From: Methylobacterium sp. Leaf108
Lineage (GTDB): Bacteria; Pseudomonadota; Alphaproteobacteria; Rhizobiales; Beijerinckiaceae
DNA: 64,000 nt
Direction: 5' to 3'
Assembly: GCF_001423265.1 (NCBI RefSeq)
Contig: NZ_LMND01000030.1
Span: forward strand, 22,768-86,767
Shown: positions 54,367 to 62,505 of the stretch, piece after piece
How positions within the stretch are numbered: position 1 is the first letter of the stretch
How the letters are laid out: each line of letters starts with the position of its first letter
The notes under the pieces: generated by a model
What the model was told of the DNA's origin: nothing
The model's database searches: none
What the model saw: the letters and a program-made list of their open reading frames with translations, nothing else
Translations under genes and position numbers: made by a program

Positions 54367-55605
54367 TCAGACGGAGGCCGGTCGGCGCCCCGCTGCGACG
54401 TCCCCGATCAGTTGCAGATGCCGGGGCAGGCAGACCGATGCGAGGTCGTAGCCCAGCGCGGTCCGGCGTGCAGCCGCACGAAGGCCCCGATGTCCCTGTG
54501 GATCGGCCAACAGCGCCACTACCGCCTCCGCGATCGCGCCCGGCGAGAAGAAGTCCACCAGCAACCCGTTCTCCCCGTGCCGCACCAGTTCCTCCACCGG
54601 CGGCGTCGCCGAGCCGACGACGGCGCAGCCGACCGCCATCGCCTCGATCAGCGACCAGGACAGGACGAAGGGATAGGTCAGGTAGACATGCGCCGCCGAG
54701 ACCTGGAGCAGGTTCAGGAACACCGCGTGCGGGATGCGCCCGACGAAATGCACCCGTGAGAGATCGAGGGCGTCCTTGACCTCGTCGAGATAGGCGTCGC
54801 GGTGGCTGCGCCCGTCGGCTCTCGGCCGTCCGTAGCTGGTGCCGTTGCCGCCCACGATGATGACGCGGGCCTTGGGCCGCCGCCGCAGGATCTCCGGCAG
54901 CGCCCGCATGAAGATGTGATAGCCGCGGTAGGGCTCGAGGTTGCGGCTGACGAAGGTGACGACCTCGTCGCCCGGCGAAAGCGTCGGGCCCTCGGTGTTC
55001 AGCCGGATCGTCGCCGAGGGGTTCGGCGCCGCAACGCCGGTGTCGATCCCGTCGTGGATCACGCTGACCTTTTCGCGGTAGGCGGGCGGCACCTGGCCGG
55101 CCTGCCACCGCGTCGGCGAGACCAGCCAGTCGGACTGGTCGTAGGCCAGGAGATGGGGCGCGTTCTTGACGGTCACCTCGAAGCGGGACGCATCGCCGTC
55201 CATGGGGAACTCGGGATCGAACCCGACGTCGGCACCCGCGAGCCGGTAGTGGAACTCGGCGAACCCGAGCATCCTGGCCGCGGGCCAGACATCCTTCAGG
55301 AACAGCGTCTCGCCCCAGCCGGGATGACCGCAGATGACGTCGGGCGAAAATCCCCGCGCCTTGAGCGCCAGCCCGGCGCGGGCCGCGGCCTCGCCGCGCA
55401 GGACCTTGGTCTCGAAGTTCCGGGCGAGGGGATGGATCCCCTCCGTGGGATGCGCCTTGATCCCGTAGCGCAAGGCGTTGACGCCGGGCAGCGCCGGCGC
55501 CTCGTTCATGCCGAGCGCCACCACCTCGTGGCCCTGGGCCGCCAGGGCGGGTGCCACGTGACGGTACTGGCCGGGAAAGTTCTGGTGGACGAAGAGGGAG
55601 CGCAT
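54367..55605 (-). CDS. Glycosyltransferase family 4-type protein
   Basis: A 412-residue glycosyltransferase with the GT-B pattern. The N-terminal domain starts SLFVHQNFPGQYRHVAPALAAQGHEV, near the usual GT4 start, and the C-terminal domain has VTFVSRNLEPYRGYHIFMRALPEI near 215, VGGNGTSYGRPR near 255 and SWSLIEAMAVGCAVVGSATPPVEE near 325, which holds the nucleotide-binding EX-type motif. The ATG at 55605 starts the domain; an ATG 44 codons upstream adds low-complexity residues. It probably adds a sugar to a surface polysaccharide. No export genes adjoin it. Confidence 0.85.
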   Translation of the reverse strand: MRSLFVHQNFPGQYRHVAPALAAQGHEVVALGMNEAPALPGVNALRYGIKAHPTEGIHPLARNFETKVLRGEAAARAGLALKARGFSPDVICGHPGWGETLFLKDVWPAARMLGFAEFHYRLAGADVGFDPEFPMDGDASRFEVTVKNAPHLLAYDQSDWLVSPTRWQAGQVPPAYREKVSVIHDGIDTGVAAPNPSATIRLNTEGPTLSPGDEVVTFVSRNLEPYRGYHIFMRALPEILRRRPKARVIIVGGNGTSYGRPRADGRSHRDAYLDEVKDALDLSRVHFVGRIPHAVFLNLLQVSAAHVYLTYPFVLSWSLIEAMAVGCAVVGSATPPVEELVRHGENGLLVDFFSPGAIAEAVVALLADPQGHRGLRAAARRTALGYDLASVCLPRHLQLIGDVAAGRRPASV

Positions 55606-55870
55606 GGGCAGGCGGGTTCCGGGTTCGGGTTGCCGGCGTCGTGTCGGAGCATGAGCCGGCTCCGGCCTTTCCGGCCGAGCCGGCGGCCCGGACAGGAAGC
55701 GGTTCGCGCCGGGCTCGCCCGCACGCCGTGAAATCATGCCTCAAGCGACGGCGGCGGGACAATTCCCGTCGGCGGCGAGAAACCCGGGGCGATGCGGTTG
55801 CGCCGGTCCGGTCTGGCGCCCCGCGATCGGTCTGGCATATGGTATTCCAAGAGATCGAGAGGATGTTCGG

Positions 55871-56797
55871 ATGACGGTGCTGTTCCACCACGCGGCCGCC
55901 TTGGCCCATCGTACGCCGCACGGCCACCCCGAACGGCCCGAGCGCATGCAGGCGGTGCAGGACGCGCTCGCCGGCCCGGACTACGCCGGCCTCGACCGGC
56001 GCTCGCCGGAACCGGCCACCCTCGAGACGGTGATGCTGGCCCATCCCGAGGCCTGGGTGCGGGATCTCGTCCGCTCGGCACCGGCGGACGGGCTCGTCCA
56101 CCTCGACGGGGATACCGTGCTCTCGCCCGGCACCATCGACTGTGTGCTGCGCGGCGTCGGCGCGGCGGTGACCGGCGTCGACCTCGTGATGACCGGTGCC
56201 GCCAGGAACGCCTTCAGCGCCATGCGGCCGCCGGGCCACCACGCCGAGCGCACCAAGGCGATGGGGTTCTGCATCTTCAACAACGCGGCCATCGCCGCCC
56301 GCCATGCCCAGAAGGTCCACGGGGCCGAGCGGGTCGCCATCGTCGATTGGGACGTGCACCACGGCAACGGCACCCAGGACATCTTCTGGTCTGACCCCTC
56401 GGTGCTGTTCGGCTCGACCCACCAGATGCCGCTCTATCCGGGCAGCGGCGCGGTCTCCGAGACCGGCGAGCACGACACGATCGTGAACGCGCCGCTGCGG
56501 CCCTTCGCGGACGGGGACGCCTTCAAGGAGGCCTTCGAGAGCCGCATCCTGTCGCGCCTGAAGGCGTTCCAGCCCGACCTGATCGTGATCTCGGCGGGGT
56601 TCGACGCCCATTGGCGCGATCCCCTGGCGAACCTGATGCTGGAGGCCGAGGATTTCGCCTGGGCGACGCAGAGGGTGATGGAGATCGCCGACACCGCCTG
56701 CCAGGGCCGGATCGTCTCGGTGCTCGAAGGCGGCTACGACCTCAAGGGGCTCGGCGATTCCGTCGCCGCGCATGTGGCGGTGCTGATGAAGGGATGA
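55871..56797 (+). CDS. Histone deacetylase/acetylpolyamine amidohydrolase family protein
   Basis: A 308-residue zinc hydrolase of the HDAC family. The active site is RPPGHHAE near residue 117 (catalytic histidine pair), DWDVHHGNGTQD near 157 (zinc aspartate and histidine) and SAGFDAHWRDPL near 240 (second aspartate); EGGYDLKGL near 280 is the conserved glycine-tyrosine end. AGAGGA lies about nine bases before the ATG at 55871. In bacteria it could deacetylate polyamines, acetyl-lysine or acetoin-related substrates. Confidence 0.92.
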   Translation: MTVLFHHAAALAHRTPHGHPERPERMQAVQDALAGPDYAGLDRRSPEPATLETVMLAHPEAWVRDLVRSAPADGLVHLDGDTVLSPGTIDCVLRGVGAAVTGVDLVMTGAARNAFSAMRPPGHHAERTKAMGFCIFNNAAIAARHAQKVHGAERVAIVDWDVHHGNGTQDIFWSDPSVLFGSTHQMPLYPGSGAVSETGEHDTIVNAPLRPFADGDAFKEAFESRILSRLKAFQPDLIVISAGFDAHWRDPLANLMLEAEDFAWATQRVMEIADTACQGRIVSVLEGGYDLKGLGDSVAAHVAVLMKG

Positions 56798-56903
56798 GGG
56801 AGCGCCGCGCGCCGGCCATGCGACCCGCCGCCTCGACAGGGCGGCGCCTTTCACGGCATCCCCGGTCGCGCCATCCCGCCCCTCGATCACGACCGCCGTC
56901 CGC

Positions 56904-58103
56904 ATGACCGCCGCCCCGCCAGCGACCTCCTCCGCCACCCGCCTGATCGTGATCCTGTCGGTGGCGGGCTTTGCCAGCACCTTCGCGGGTCGCTCCATCG
57001 AGCCGCTGGTGGGAGTGCTGGCGCGCGATCTCGCCAGCGATCCCCATACCGTGGCGCTGCTCTCCACCGCCTTCGCGCTGCCCTATGCCCTGATCCAGCC
57101 GGTGCTCGGGCCGCTCGGCGACGGCCTGGGCAAGGAGCGCATCGTCGCAATCTGCCTCGGCGTCCTGGCACTGGCGTTGGGCGGCTGCGCGCTGGCTCCG
57201 GACATCGCGAGCCTGTTCTGGCTGCGCATCCTCGCCGGGGCCGCGGCCGGCGGGGTGGTGCCCCTCGCCCTGGCGCTGATGGGCGACCGCATCGCCCTCG
57301 CGCACCGCCAGGTCGCCATCGGCCGCTTCCTGGTGGCGGTGATCCTCGGCCAGCTCTCGGGCTCGACCTTCGCCGGCCTGATCGAGGCGACGGTCGGCTG
57401 GCGCGGCGTCATGGCCATCACGGCCGCGGTCGCGGTGGCCGCCGCGGCGGCGGCTCTGTTCGGGTTCGACCGGACCGCCGCCGCCCCGCCCCGGCGCGTC
57501 GGCGTTCGCGAGGCGGTGGCGCGCTACCGGACCATCGTCGCCATTCCCCGGGCGCGGGTGCTGTTCGCCGCCGTCTTCGTCGAGGCGATCGCGGTGTTCG
57601 GCATCTTCCCGCACCTGGCGCCGCTGCTGGAGGCGCGCGGGGAGGGTGGCCCGCGCGAGGCCGGGCTGGCGCTGGCGGGCTTCGCCGCCGGCGGCCTGAT
57701 CTATTCCGCCTGCGTCGGGCTGTTCGTGCGCCACCTCGGCCTGTCGCGGATGCTCATGGCGGGTGGGACCATCTGCGCCGGGGCGCTCCTCGTCATCGGG
57801 ATGGCCTCGCGCTGGCAGGTGGATGCCGCCGCCCTCGTGGCGTTGGGCCTCGGCTTCTACCTGCTGCACAACAGCTTCCAGGTGCAGGTGACGGAGGTGG
57901 CGCCGACGGCGCGCGCCTCGGCCGTGGCGCTCCACGCCTTCTCGTTCTTCTGCGGCCAGGCGCTGGGCGTGGCGATCCTGGGCGGCGCGCTCCAGGTTCT
58001 CGGGCAGTTCGCCTCGCTCGGCCTCTGCGCCCTCGTCACCCTCGGCCTCGGCCTCGTCACCGCCCGGCTCCTGGGGCGACCCACGCCGATGACGATGCCG
58101 TGA
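56904..58103 (+). CDS. Major facilitator superfamily permease
   Basis: A 399-residue permease with twelve membrane segments. The first helix and loop carry VAGFASTFAGRSIEPLVGVLARDL; the loop 2-3 motif is LGDGLGKERIVAICLG near 75; the second half repeats the pattern from FAAVFVEAIAVFGIFPHLAPLLEARG. The N-terminal half resembles the multidrug/sugar efflux (EmrD/Bcr type) group. It follows the HDAC-family gene on the same strand at 106 bases. The substrate is unknown. Confidence 0.88.
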   Translation: MTAAPPATSSATRLIVILSVAGFASTFAGRSIEPLVGVLARDLASDPHTVALLSTAFALPYALIQPVLGPLGDGLGKERIVAICLGVLALALGGCALAPDIASLFWLRILAGAAAGGVVPLALALMGDRIALAHRQVAIGRFLVAVILGQLSGSTFAGLIEATVGWRGVMAITAAVAVAAAAAALFGFDRTAAAPPRRVGVREAVARYRTIVAIPRARVLFAAVFVEAIAVFGIFPHLAPLLEARGEGGPREAGLALAGFAAGGLIYSACVGLFVRHLGLSRMLMAGGTICAGALLVIGMASRWQVDAAALVALGLGFYLLHNSFQVQVTEVAPTARASAVALHAFSFFCGQALGVAILGGALQVLGQFASLGLCALVTLGLGLVTARLLGRPTPMTMP

Positions 58104-58431
58104 ACCTGGCCTACCACTTCCGGTTAATCGCGTCGTGATGCGGACGTGGGTTCGCTCGGGCGCCGCCCCGCCAGACCCTCGCGACCGTGGCGGCGGAGAC
58201 TTGAACGACACGACCTTCGACGGCACGCCCGACCTCCCGTGGGTCGGCGGCCGCTGAGTCGGATGCGCGCGCCGGCACCCTCACGGGCGCGCGGATCGAG
58301 GGCGGCCATTCCCCGGATGTGGCGGACGACGGACGGCTGTCGGCGGCATCCTCCTGAGGATCGATGCTCTCGCCGAACGGGATGTTCGGACGGCGGGAAC
58401 ACCGGAACCGAAGGCGGCACCAGGATTCAGA
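58104..58431. other. Intergenic region between MFS and WcbI-like genes
   Basis: This 328-base gap lies between the convergent ends of the MFS permease gene and WcbI copy 2. It is GC-rich (like the bulk of the window) up to about 58430, where composition falls sharply. No gene, hairpin or repeat was found. Confidence 0.5.
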
Positions 58432-59373
58432 TTACCGGGGCCACTGCGCCGCGTTGCCGAATTTGGCCAGCGAGTCCTTGACGACGGGCAGAGCCATGAA
58501 CCCTTCCTTCGGAACGCGCGAGAACGCTTCGTATTCCAGGCGAACCAACTCCTCCAACCCGTAGACGCGGCCGGGCCTATCTCCGACCGATGTCGACTTG
58601 AAGAAGTAAGAGCCTTCAAACGACAGGTCGTTGTGACGGGCAATCTCGGGGAAGATAGGGTAGATTGCAGAGCTTGCGAGAAAATTCGGGACGATGTTGA
58701 CGTCCATATGCCAGCCGCTCTTGCGCGCCAGCCCTCGAGCTTCCAAATAACCCGCTATCTTATCAATGTATGGAACGAAGATACGAGACGACGGATGATT
58801 TTGAGAAAAGAAACACGTACCGTCGCGAATTAAATCTCTTATTTCCTGCTCAAACCGAATGTCGACGGACTGCTCCCTGCGCCGAAGCTCCAAGAACGAC
58901 TTTTCGCATTCGTCGAAGTAGCCGAGAAAGCGGTATGTATTGCCCTGGTAAAGCCTGAGCGCTTCGTGCCCCGAAAATCCGGATGCAAAAGCCAGCGCGG
59001 CGATCAAGCTATGATAATCGCCAAGCGGTCCCTGTAATCTCCCTCCCATTTGGCCAATGTAGGCCACGTCCGGATGTAGCCCGGTAAAAACGATATTCGT
59101 GATGAATATGACCGGGATCGGATCGAAGGCTTTGACGATCTGATCGGTCGCAAGTACTCCAAATTTATCTGAGAGAGGGGTGGTGAGGACAAACGAGTAA
59201 TCGTACTTATTCGCGATCAGCTTGGCGTGAGCTTCCGCTCTATCCGCAAGCCGCGTCGTATGAACGCCATGAATATCGACTACAAAATCGTCCAGAGCCC
59301 AGGTCAGTCCATGCTTCAAAGGTTGGGCTTGGCAATTACTGATCACCAGACACTTTTTGCTTGCGCTGGACAT
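58432..59373 (-). CDS. WcbI-family polysaccharide biosynthesis protein, copy 2, low-GC
   Basis: A 313-residue WcbI-type protein: LVISNCQAQPLKHGLTWAL near residue 10 is the family signature, and TGLHPDVAYIG near 100, IYPIFPEIARHNDLSFEGSYFFKS near 245 and VRLEYEAFSRVPKEGF near 290 match copy 1 (30452-31495). The composition is unlike the neighbours: bases 58741-58860 have 47 G+C of 120 (39%), whereas the flanking genes are near 70%, and codon use includes many A/T endings. This points to recent acquisition. It is divergent from an SGNH-esterase gene. Function by family: acyl modification of a surface polysaccharide. Confidence 0.82.
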   Translation of the reverse strand: MSSASKKCLVISNCQAQPLKHGLTWALDDFVVDIHGVHTTRLADRAEAHAKLIANKYDYSFVLTTPLSDKFGVLATDQIVKAFDPIPVIFITNIVFTGLHPDVAYIGQMGGRLQGPLGDYHSLIAALAFASGFSGHEALRLYQGNTYRFLGYFDECEKSFLELRRREQSVDIRFEQEIRDLIRDGTCFFSQNHPSSRIFVPYIDKIAGYLEARGLARKSGWHMDVNIVPNFLASSAIYPIFPEIARHNDLSFEGSYFFKSTSVGDRPGRVYGLEELVRLEYEAFSRVPKEGFMALPVVKDSLAKFGNAAQWPR

Positions 59374-59500
59374 CTTTGCGATTATGCCCCTTCGACCGGG
59401 ATGCGATCTGCCTCGCGGTACTCTGTGGGGCTTGGGTCTATGGATTTGCCCCGGTCAAAGCAAGCCGCGCGGCCGAGCCACCAGCCCGGATGAGGTGATC

Positions 59501-60784
59501 ATGGACCGTCGATACCTCCTTCGCCTCCTGGGCCTTGCACCCATCGCCTCGTGGTCGGCAGCGCTCGCGGAGACCCAACAGGCCTTGCGGCCCGCATCGC
59601 CCACCCTCCTTGCCGCCGATCCGCGACTGGAGGTGACGATCAGCTACGGGCAGTCCTGGCGCACGATGACGCTGCCGATCAATACCGTCCCGGCGCTGCG
59701 CGGCGCCGCAGACCCGCGCGACGCCGTGACACTGGCACGCAAGCAGGGACCGATCGCGACCATCGGCACGGCGTTCGAGACCTCGGCCATCGTCGATCTC
59801 ACCGGCCTCACCCTGTCGAGGGGGGCCAACATCGGCTACGTCGCGGCGGAAGCGCTCGCCGGTCTCCGAGGCCGCGACAGGAGCGAACGGCGCGCGATCC
59901 TGGAATATTGCCACGGCTACCCGGGTTTCACCTGGGCGCAGTTGCGGCCGGGCACCGACCCTTGGGCGCAGGGCCTCGCCATGCATGCCGCAGCACGCGA
60001 GATGGCAAAAAAGTACGGGAAGACCGCTTGGTTCCGGGCCGTCGGCTGGACCCACGGCGGGGCGACGGACGCCAGCCGCGAGAACTACTATCAGAGCCTC
60101 ACCGAAATGGTGGCGGCCTACGACGCGCTCGCCCTCAACGGCCCCAGCGGCGACCCGCTGCACTTCTTCACCGACCAGACGGCGGCCAGCACCAAGCAGG
60201 GTCAGGCGCAGAACTCGTATCTCGATCAGGTCCGGTTCGCCGTCACGAACGCTGCGCGCGTCCATCTGATCGGACCGCGCTACCCTTATGCCTTCGGCGA
60301 CGAAATCCACCACAACGCGGCCGGCACGGTGCGGATCGGCGAACTCGAGGGGTTGGTCAAGCACAAGGTGCTCGACCTCGGTCAAAGGTGGGATTGCGCC
60401 CGGATCTCCGCAGTCTCCGTCGAGAAGGGCGGCTTCACCCTGGCAGTGACACGTCCGCCGGGCTTCGGCGACCTAGCCGTCGACACCACGGCGATCGAGG
60501 CCGCCGCCGACAAGGGCTTCGCGCTCAAGGTCGGCGGCGTGGCCCTGCCGATCGCCAGCGTGACCGTCACCGCCAACCTGGTGCGGGTCGTCCCCGTCAC
60601 GATGCCGGCCGCCGGCACGCCGGTCGAGGTCTCCTACGCCTTCTACGGCCGGCCCGACGTTCCGCCCGGAACCCACGCGGGAGCCTGGGGCAACGTCAAG
60701 CGCGTCGGTCCACCCTCCCTCTACGTCCAGGGCGAGACCGTCGACACCTGGCTGTGTGCCCACAAGGCGGTGACCTCCGCGTGA
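59501..60784 (+). CDS. Secreted SGNH/GDSL-type esterase (sialate O-acetylesterase-like)
   Basis: A 427-residue exported hydrolase. Signal sequence about 1-23 (LLRLLGLAPIASWSAALA). Block I is SYGQSWRTM near residue 49 (GQS serine); the SGNH asparagine and glycine lie in the middle part; the C-terminal block V is DEIHHNAAGTVRIGEL near 265 (catalytic aspartate and histidine). After it comes a beta-rich domain to the end. GAGG lies seven bases before the ATG at 59501. The substrate is likely an O-acylated or O-acetylated surface glycan. It is divergent from WcbI copy 2, so an acyl-adding and an acyl-removing enzyme would share a promoter region. Confidence 0.8.
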   Translation: MDRRYLLRLLGLAPIASWSAALAETQQALRPASPTLLAADPRLEVTISYGQSWRTMTLPINTVPALRGAADPRDAVTLARKQGPIATIGTAFETSAIVDLTGLTLSRGANIGYVAAEALAGLRGRDRSERRAILEYCHGYPGFTWAQLRPGTDPWAQGLAMHAAAREMAKKYGKTAWFRAVGWTHGGATDASRENYYQSLTEMVAAYDALALNGPSGDPLHFFTDQTAASTKQGQAQNSYLDQVRFAVTNAARVHLIGPRYPYAFGDEIHHNAAGTVRIGELEGLVKHKVLDLGQRWDCARISAVSVEKGGFTLAVTRPPGFGDLAVDTTAIEAAADKGFALKVGGVALPIASVTVTANLVRVVPVTMPAAGTPVEVSYAFYGRPDVPPGTHAGAWGNVKRVGPPSLYVQGETVDTWLCAHKAVTSA

Positions 60785-60890
60785 GGATTGTGCCGGTGTC
60801 TGCAGTCGCCAGCGGACTGCCCGGTCGGACCGGCATCAGACCCCGTGGACGCAATCGCCGGACGTCCGTCGACGAAGGCGGCTTTCCCGC

Positions 60891-61517
60891 TCAGACCGAG
60901 CGCAAGCTCGCCTGTCCGCCGTGGTCGGTGTCGTGCCGGATCGCGGAGCGCACGAGGCCGTCCGGGCCGATCTCGTCGGCGGTGTAGCCGAGAACGTCGG
61001 CGAGGCGCTCGCGGGCACGCCAGAGCCGGCTCTTCACCGTGCCGATCTTGCAGCCCATCGCCTTGGCCGTTTCCTCGTAGCTCAGGTTCTCGATGGCCAC
61101 GAGGGTCAGGGTCCGCGCCATGTCGGGCGGCAGGGTGGCGATCGCCGTGGTCATGTCCTGCAGGTCGAGGCGTCCGCCCTGGGAGGGGAGGGTGACCAGA
61201 CGCGCTGCATAGGCGCCGTCGCCGTCCTCGACCTCGTTGGCGCGCTTGCGCTGCCCGGAATAGAAGGTGTTGCGCATGATGACGCTGAGCCAGGCCGGCA
61301 GGTTGGTGCCGCTCACGAACTGGGCGCGGTACTTCCAGGCCCGCAGCAGCGTGTCCTGCACCAGATCCTCAGCGCGGCCGGGATTCTTGGTGAGCGACAG
61401 GGCGAAGCGGTGCAGGAGCTTCATGTTCTCCTGCAGGCCCTGGCGGATCTCCTGCGCGAGGCGCTCGTCGGAGCCCCGCGCCAGGGCGGTCTCCAGTTCG
61501 GCGAGAAGGGCCACCAC
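60891..61517 (-). CDS. EcfG-like (ECF15) RNA polymerase sigma factor
   Basis: A sigma factor of the general stress response type. Sigma-2: LHRFALSLTKNPGRAEDLVQDTLLRAWKYR near 35-64; the linker FVSGTNLPAWLSVIMRNTFYSGQRKR with EVEDGDG is the EcfG hallmark; sigma-4: YEETAKAMGCKIGTVKSRLWRARERL near 150-175; a short C-terminal tail follows. The GTG at 61517 is the first usual start and gives 208 residues; an ATG at 61424 with AGGAGA directly upstream gives 177 residues starting MKLLHRFALSL, which begins right at sigma-2. The frame stays open upstream to 61694 and there encodes a NepR-like stretch (see findings). Confidence 0.85.
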   Translation of the reverse strand: MVALLAELETALARGSDERLAQEIRQGLQENMKLLHRFALSLTKNPGRAEDLVQDTLLRAWKYRAQFVSGTNLPAWLSVIMRNTFYSGQRKRANEVEDGDGAYAARLVTLPSQGGRLDLQDMTTAIATLPPDMARTLTLVAIENLSYEETAKAMGCKIGTVKSRLWRARERLADVLGYTADEIGPDGLVRSAIRHDTDHGGQASLRSV

Positions 61518-61846
61518 CCGCTCGGAGGGGGTCCAGGCGGCATCGCAATAGACGTCCCGCAGGGACGCGCCGAGATGGAGCCGGATGGAGGCGGGCAGGC
61601 CGGGGCGGAGTTTGCGTGACGGTTCGATGGGAGACGCTCCCGACGCTGGCCAGGGGCGATCGGGCGACGCGCCGACCCAAGACGGCCCGTCCCTTCACAC
61701 GTCCCCGTGACTGGGACAGGTCTGGGCAAAACGCCGGCCGCGCGCATCAACACACGTTATGGCGAGCGGGCTTCTGCGGACCGCGCAGGCGATTCGCGGG
61801 TACACCCATCGCCCGTTACCCGGCGAGGAACGCACCTCGATCCCGG
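61518..61846. other. Region upstream of the sigma factor, in-frame open and NepR-like
   Basis: On the minus strand the sigma-factor reading frame stays open back to a TGA at 61695-61697. The 59 extra codons contain no ATG, GTG or TTG but encode LRDVYCDAAWTPSERVVALL, which has the pattern of NepR anti-sigma helices. From 61698 to 61846 I see no gene or clear signal. Confidence 0.4.
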
Positions 61847-62266
61847 TCAGGCCTCGTCGGCCGGCGAATCGGGCTGCGCCTTGGACAGCCGCTCGGCTAG
61901 GCTGGCCTCGTAGGCCACGAGGTCCTTGCCGCGCTTGAGCGCCCGGTAGAAATCGCCCGCCTCGATCTGCGCATGGATATCGCGGATGAAGGGCGCCATG
62001 CTCGGCACCATCGCCATCACCTCGCTCGCCTGCGCGACGAACAGGTTCTCCGGTCCGCTCGGATCGTCGGCGAGGTAGAGGACCGTCAGCGTGAGGTAGA
62101 GGCGCTTGCAGGCGGTATCGGCCTCGCGCTCGGTGATGATGTCGCTCTCGCGCAGGAACTTCGTGACCGTCTCGATGACGAAGCTCGAGCGCCGCGAGCC
62201 GTTGCGGATCGCCGCGCCGCCGATCAACAGCCGCTCGAACGGCTTGAGTTCGATCTTGAGGGGCAT
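61847..62266 (-). CDS. flbT: Flagellar biosynthesis repressor FlbT
   Basis: Post-transcriptional regulator that promotes degradation of flagellin mRNA in Caulobacter and related Alphaproteobacteria. The 139-residue product has the family signature MPLKIELKPFERLLIGGAAIRNG at the start, DIITEREADTACKRLYLTL near 60 and DIHAQIEAGDFYRALKRGKDLVAYE near 110. The ATG at 62266 is chosen because the signature begins there and GGAGA lies 8-12 bases upstream; an ATG 35 codons earlier is in a different context. It is divergent from fliC. Confidence 0.92.
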   Translation of the reverse strand: MPLKIELKPFERLLIGGAAIRNGSRRSSFVIETVTKFLRESDIITEREADTACKRLYLTLTVLYLADDPSGPENLFVAQASEVMAMVPSMAPFIRDIHAQIEAGDFYRALKRGKDLVAYEASLAERLSKAQPDSPADEA

Positions 62267-62307
62267 GGTCTGGATCTCCGCTGGAGCCGGACCATCGTGG
62301 CTTATGG

Positions 62308-62322
62308 TTAACGAACGATAAA
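62308..62322. promoter_or_regulatory. CtrA-box-like sequence between flbT and fliC
   Basis: TTAA (62308-62311), seven bases, TAAA (62319-62322) matches TTAA-N7-TTAA with one mismatch, in the intergenic region of two flagellar genes. CtrA controls flagellar genes in several Alphaproteobacteria, so the context fits, but a single near-match may be chance. Confidence 0.35.
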
Positions 62323-62505
62323 GATCGCTCTCGTGCGTCCGGCGCAAGTGCCTGAACAGTAAGAGATCCATTGCGACCGGGCGTAATTCGCAGCCGCTTG
62401 CAATCTCTTGTTGACCTCGCCGCTTAAGCCCTTCGCAACTCCGGCGTGGTTTGTTGGCCTGGCTCCCAAAACAGGGGGCTCACCGATCAGAATGGATCAC
62501 ACACC

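Noticed and set aside
52514..57067. Minus-strand open frame of 1517 codons
   Set aside because: It runs antisense through mcd, the glycosyltransferase region and the HDAC-family gene. Its residues are dominated by Arg, Gly, Ala and Asp with no domain pattern, while the genes in the other frames have clear motifs. Such frames are common in 70% GC DNA.
62446..62505. Earlier flagellin start at 62446
   Set aside because: It would add 20 residues not seen in flagellins; the conserved MSSGVTL begins at 62506.
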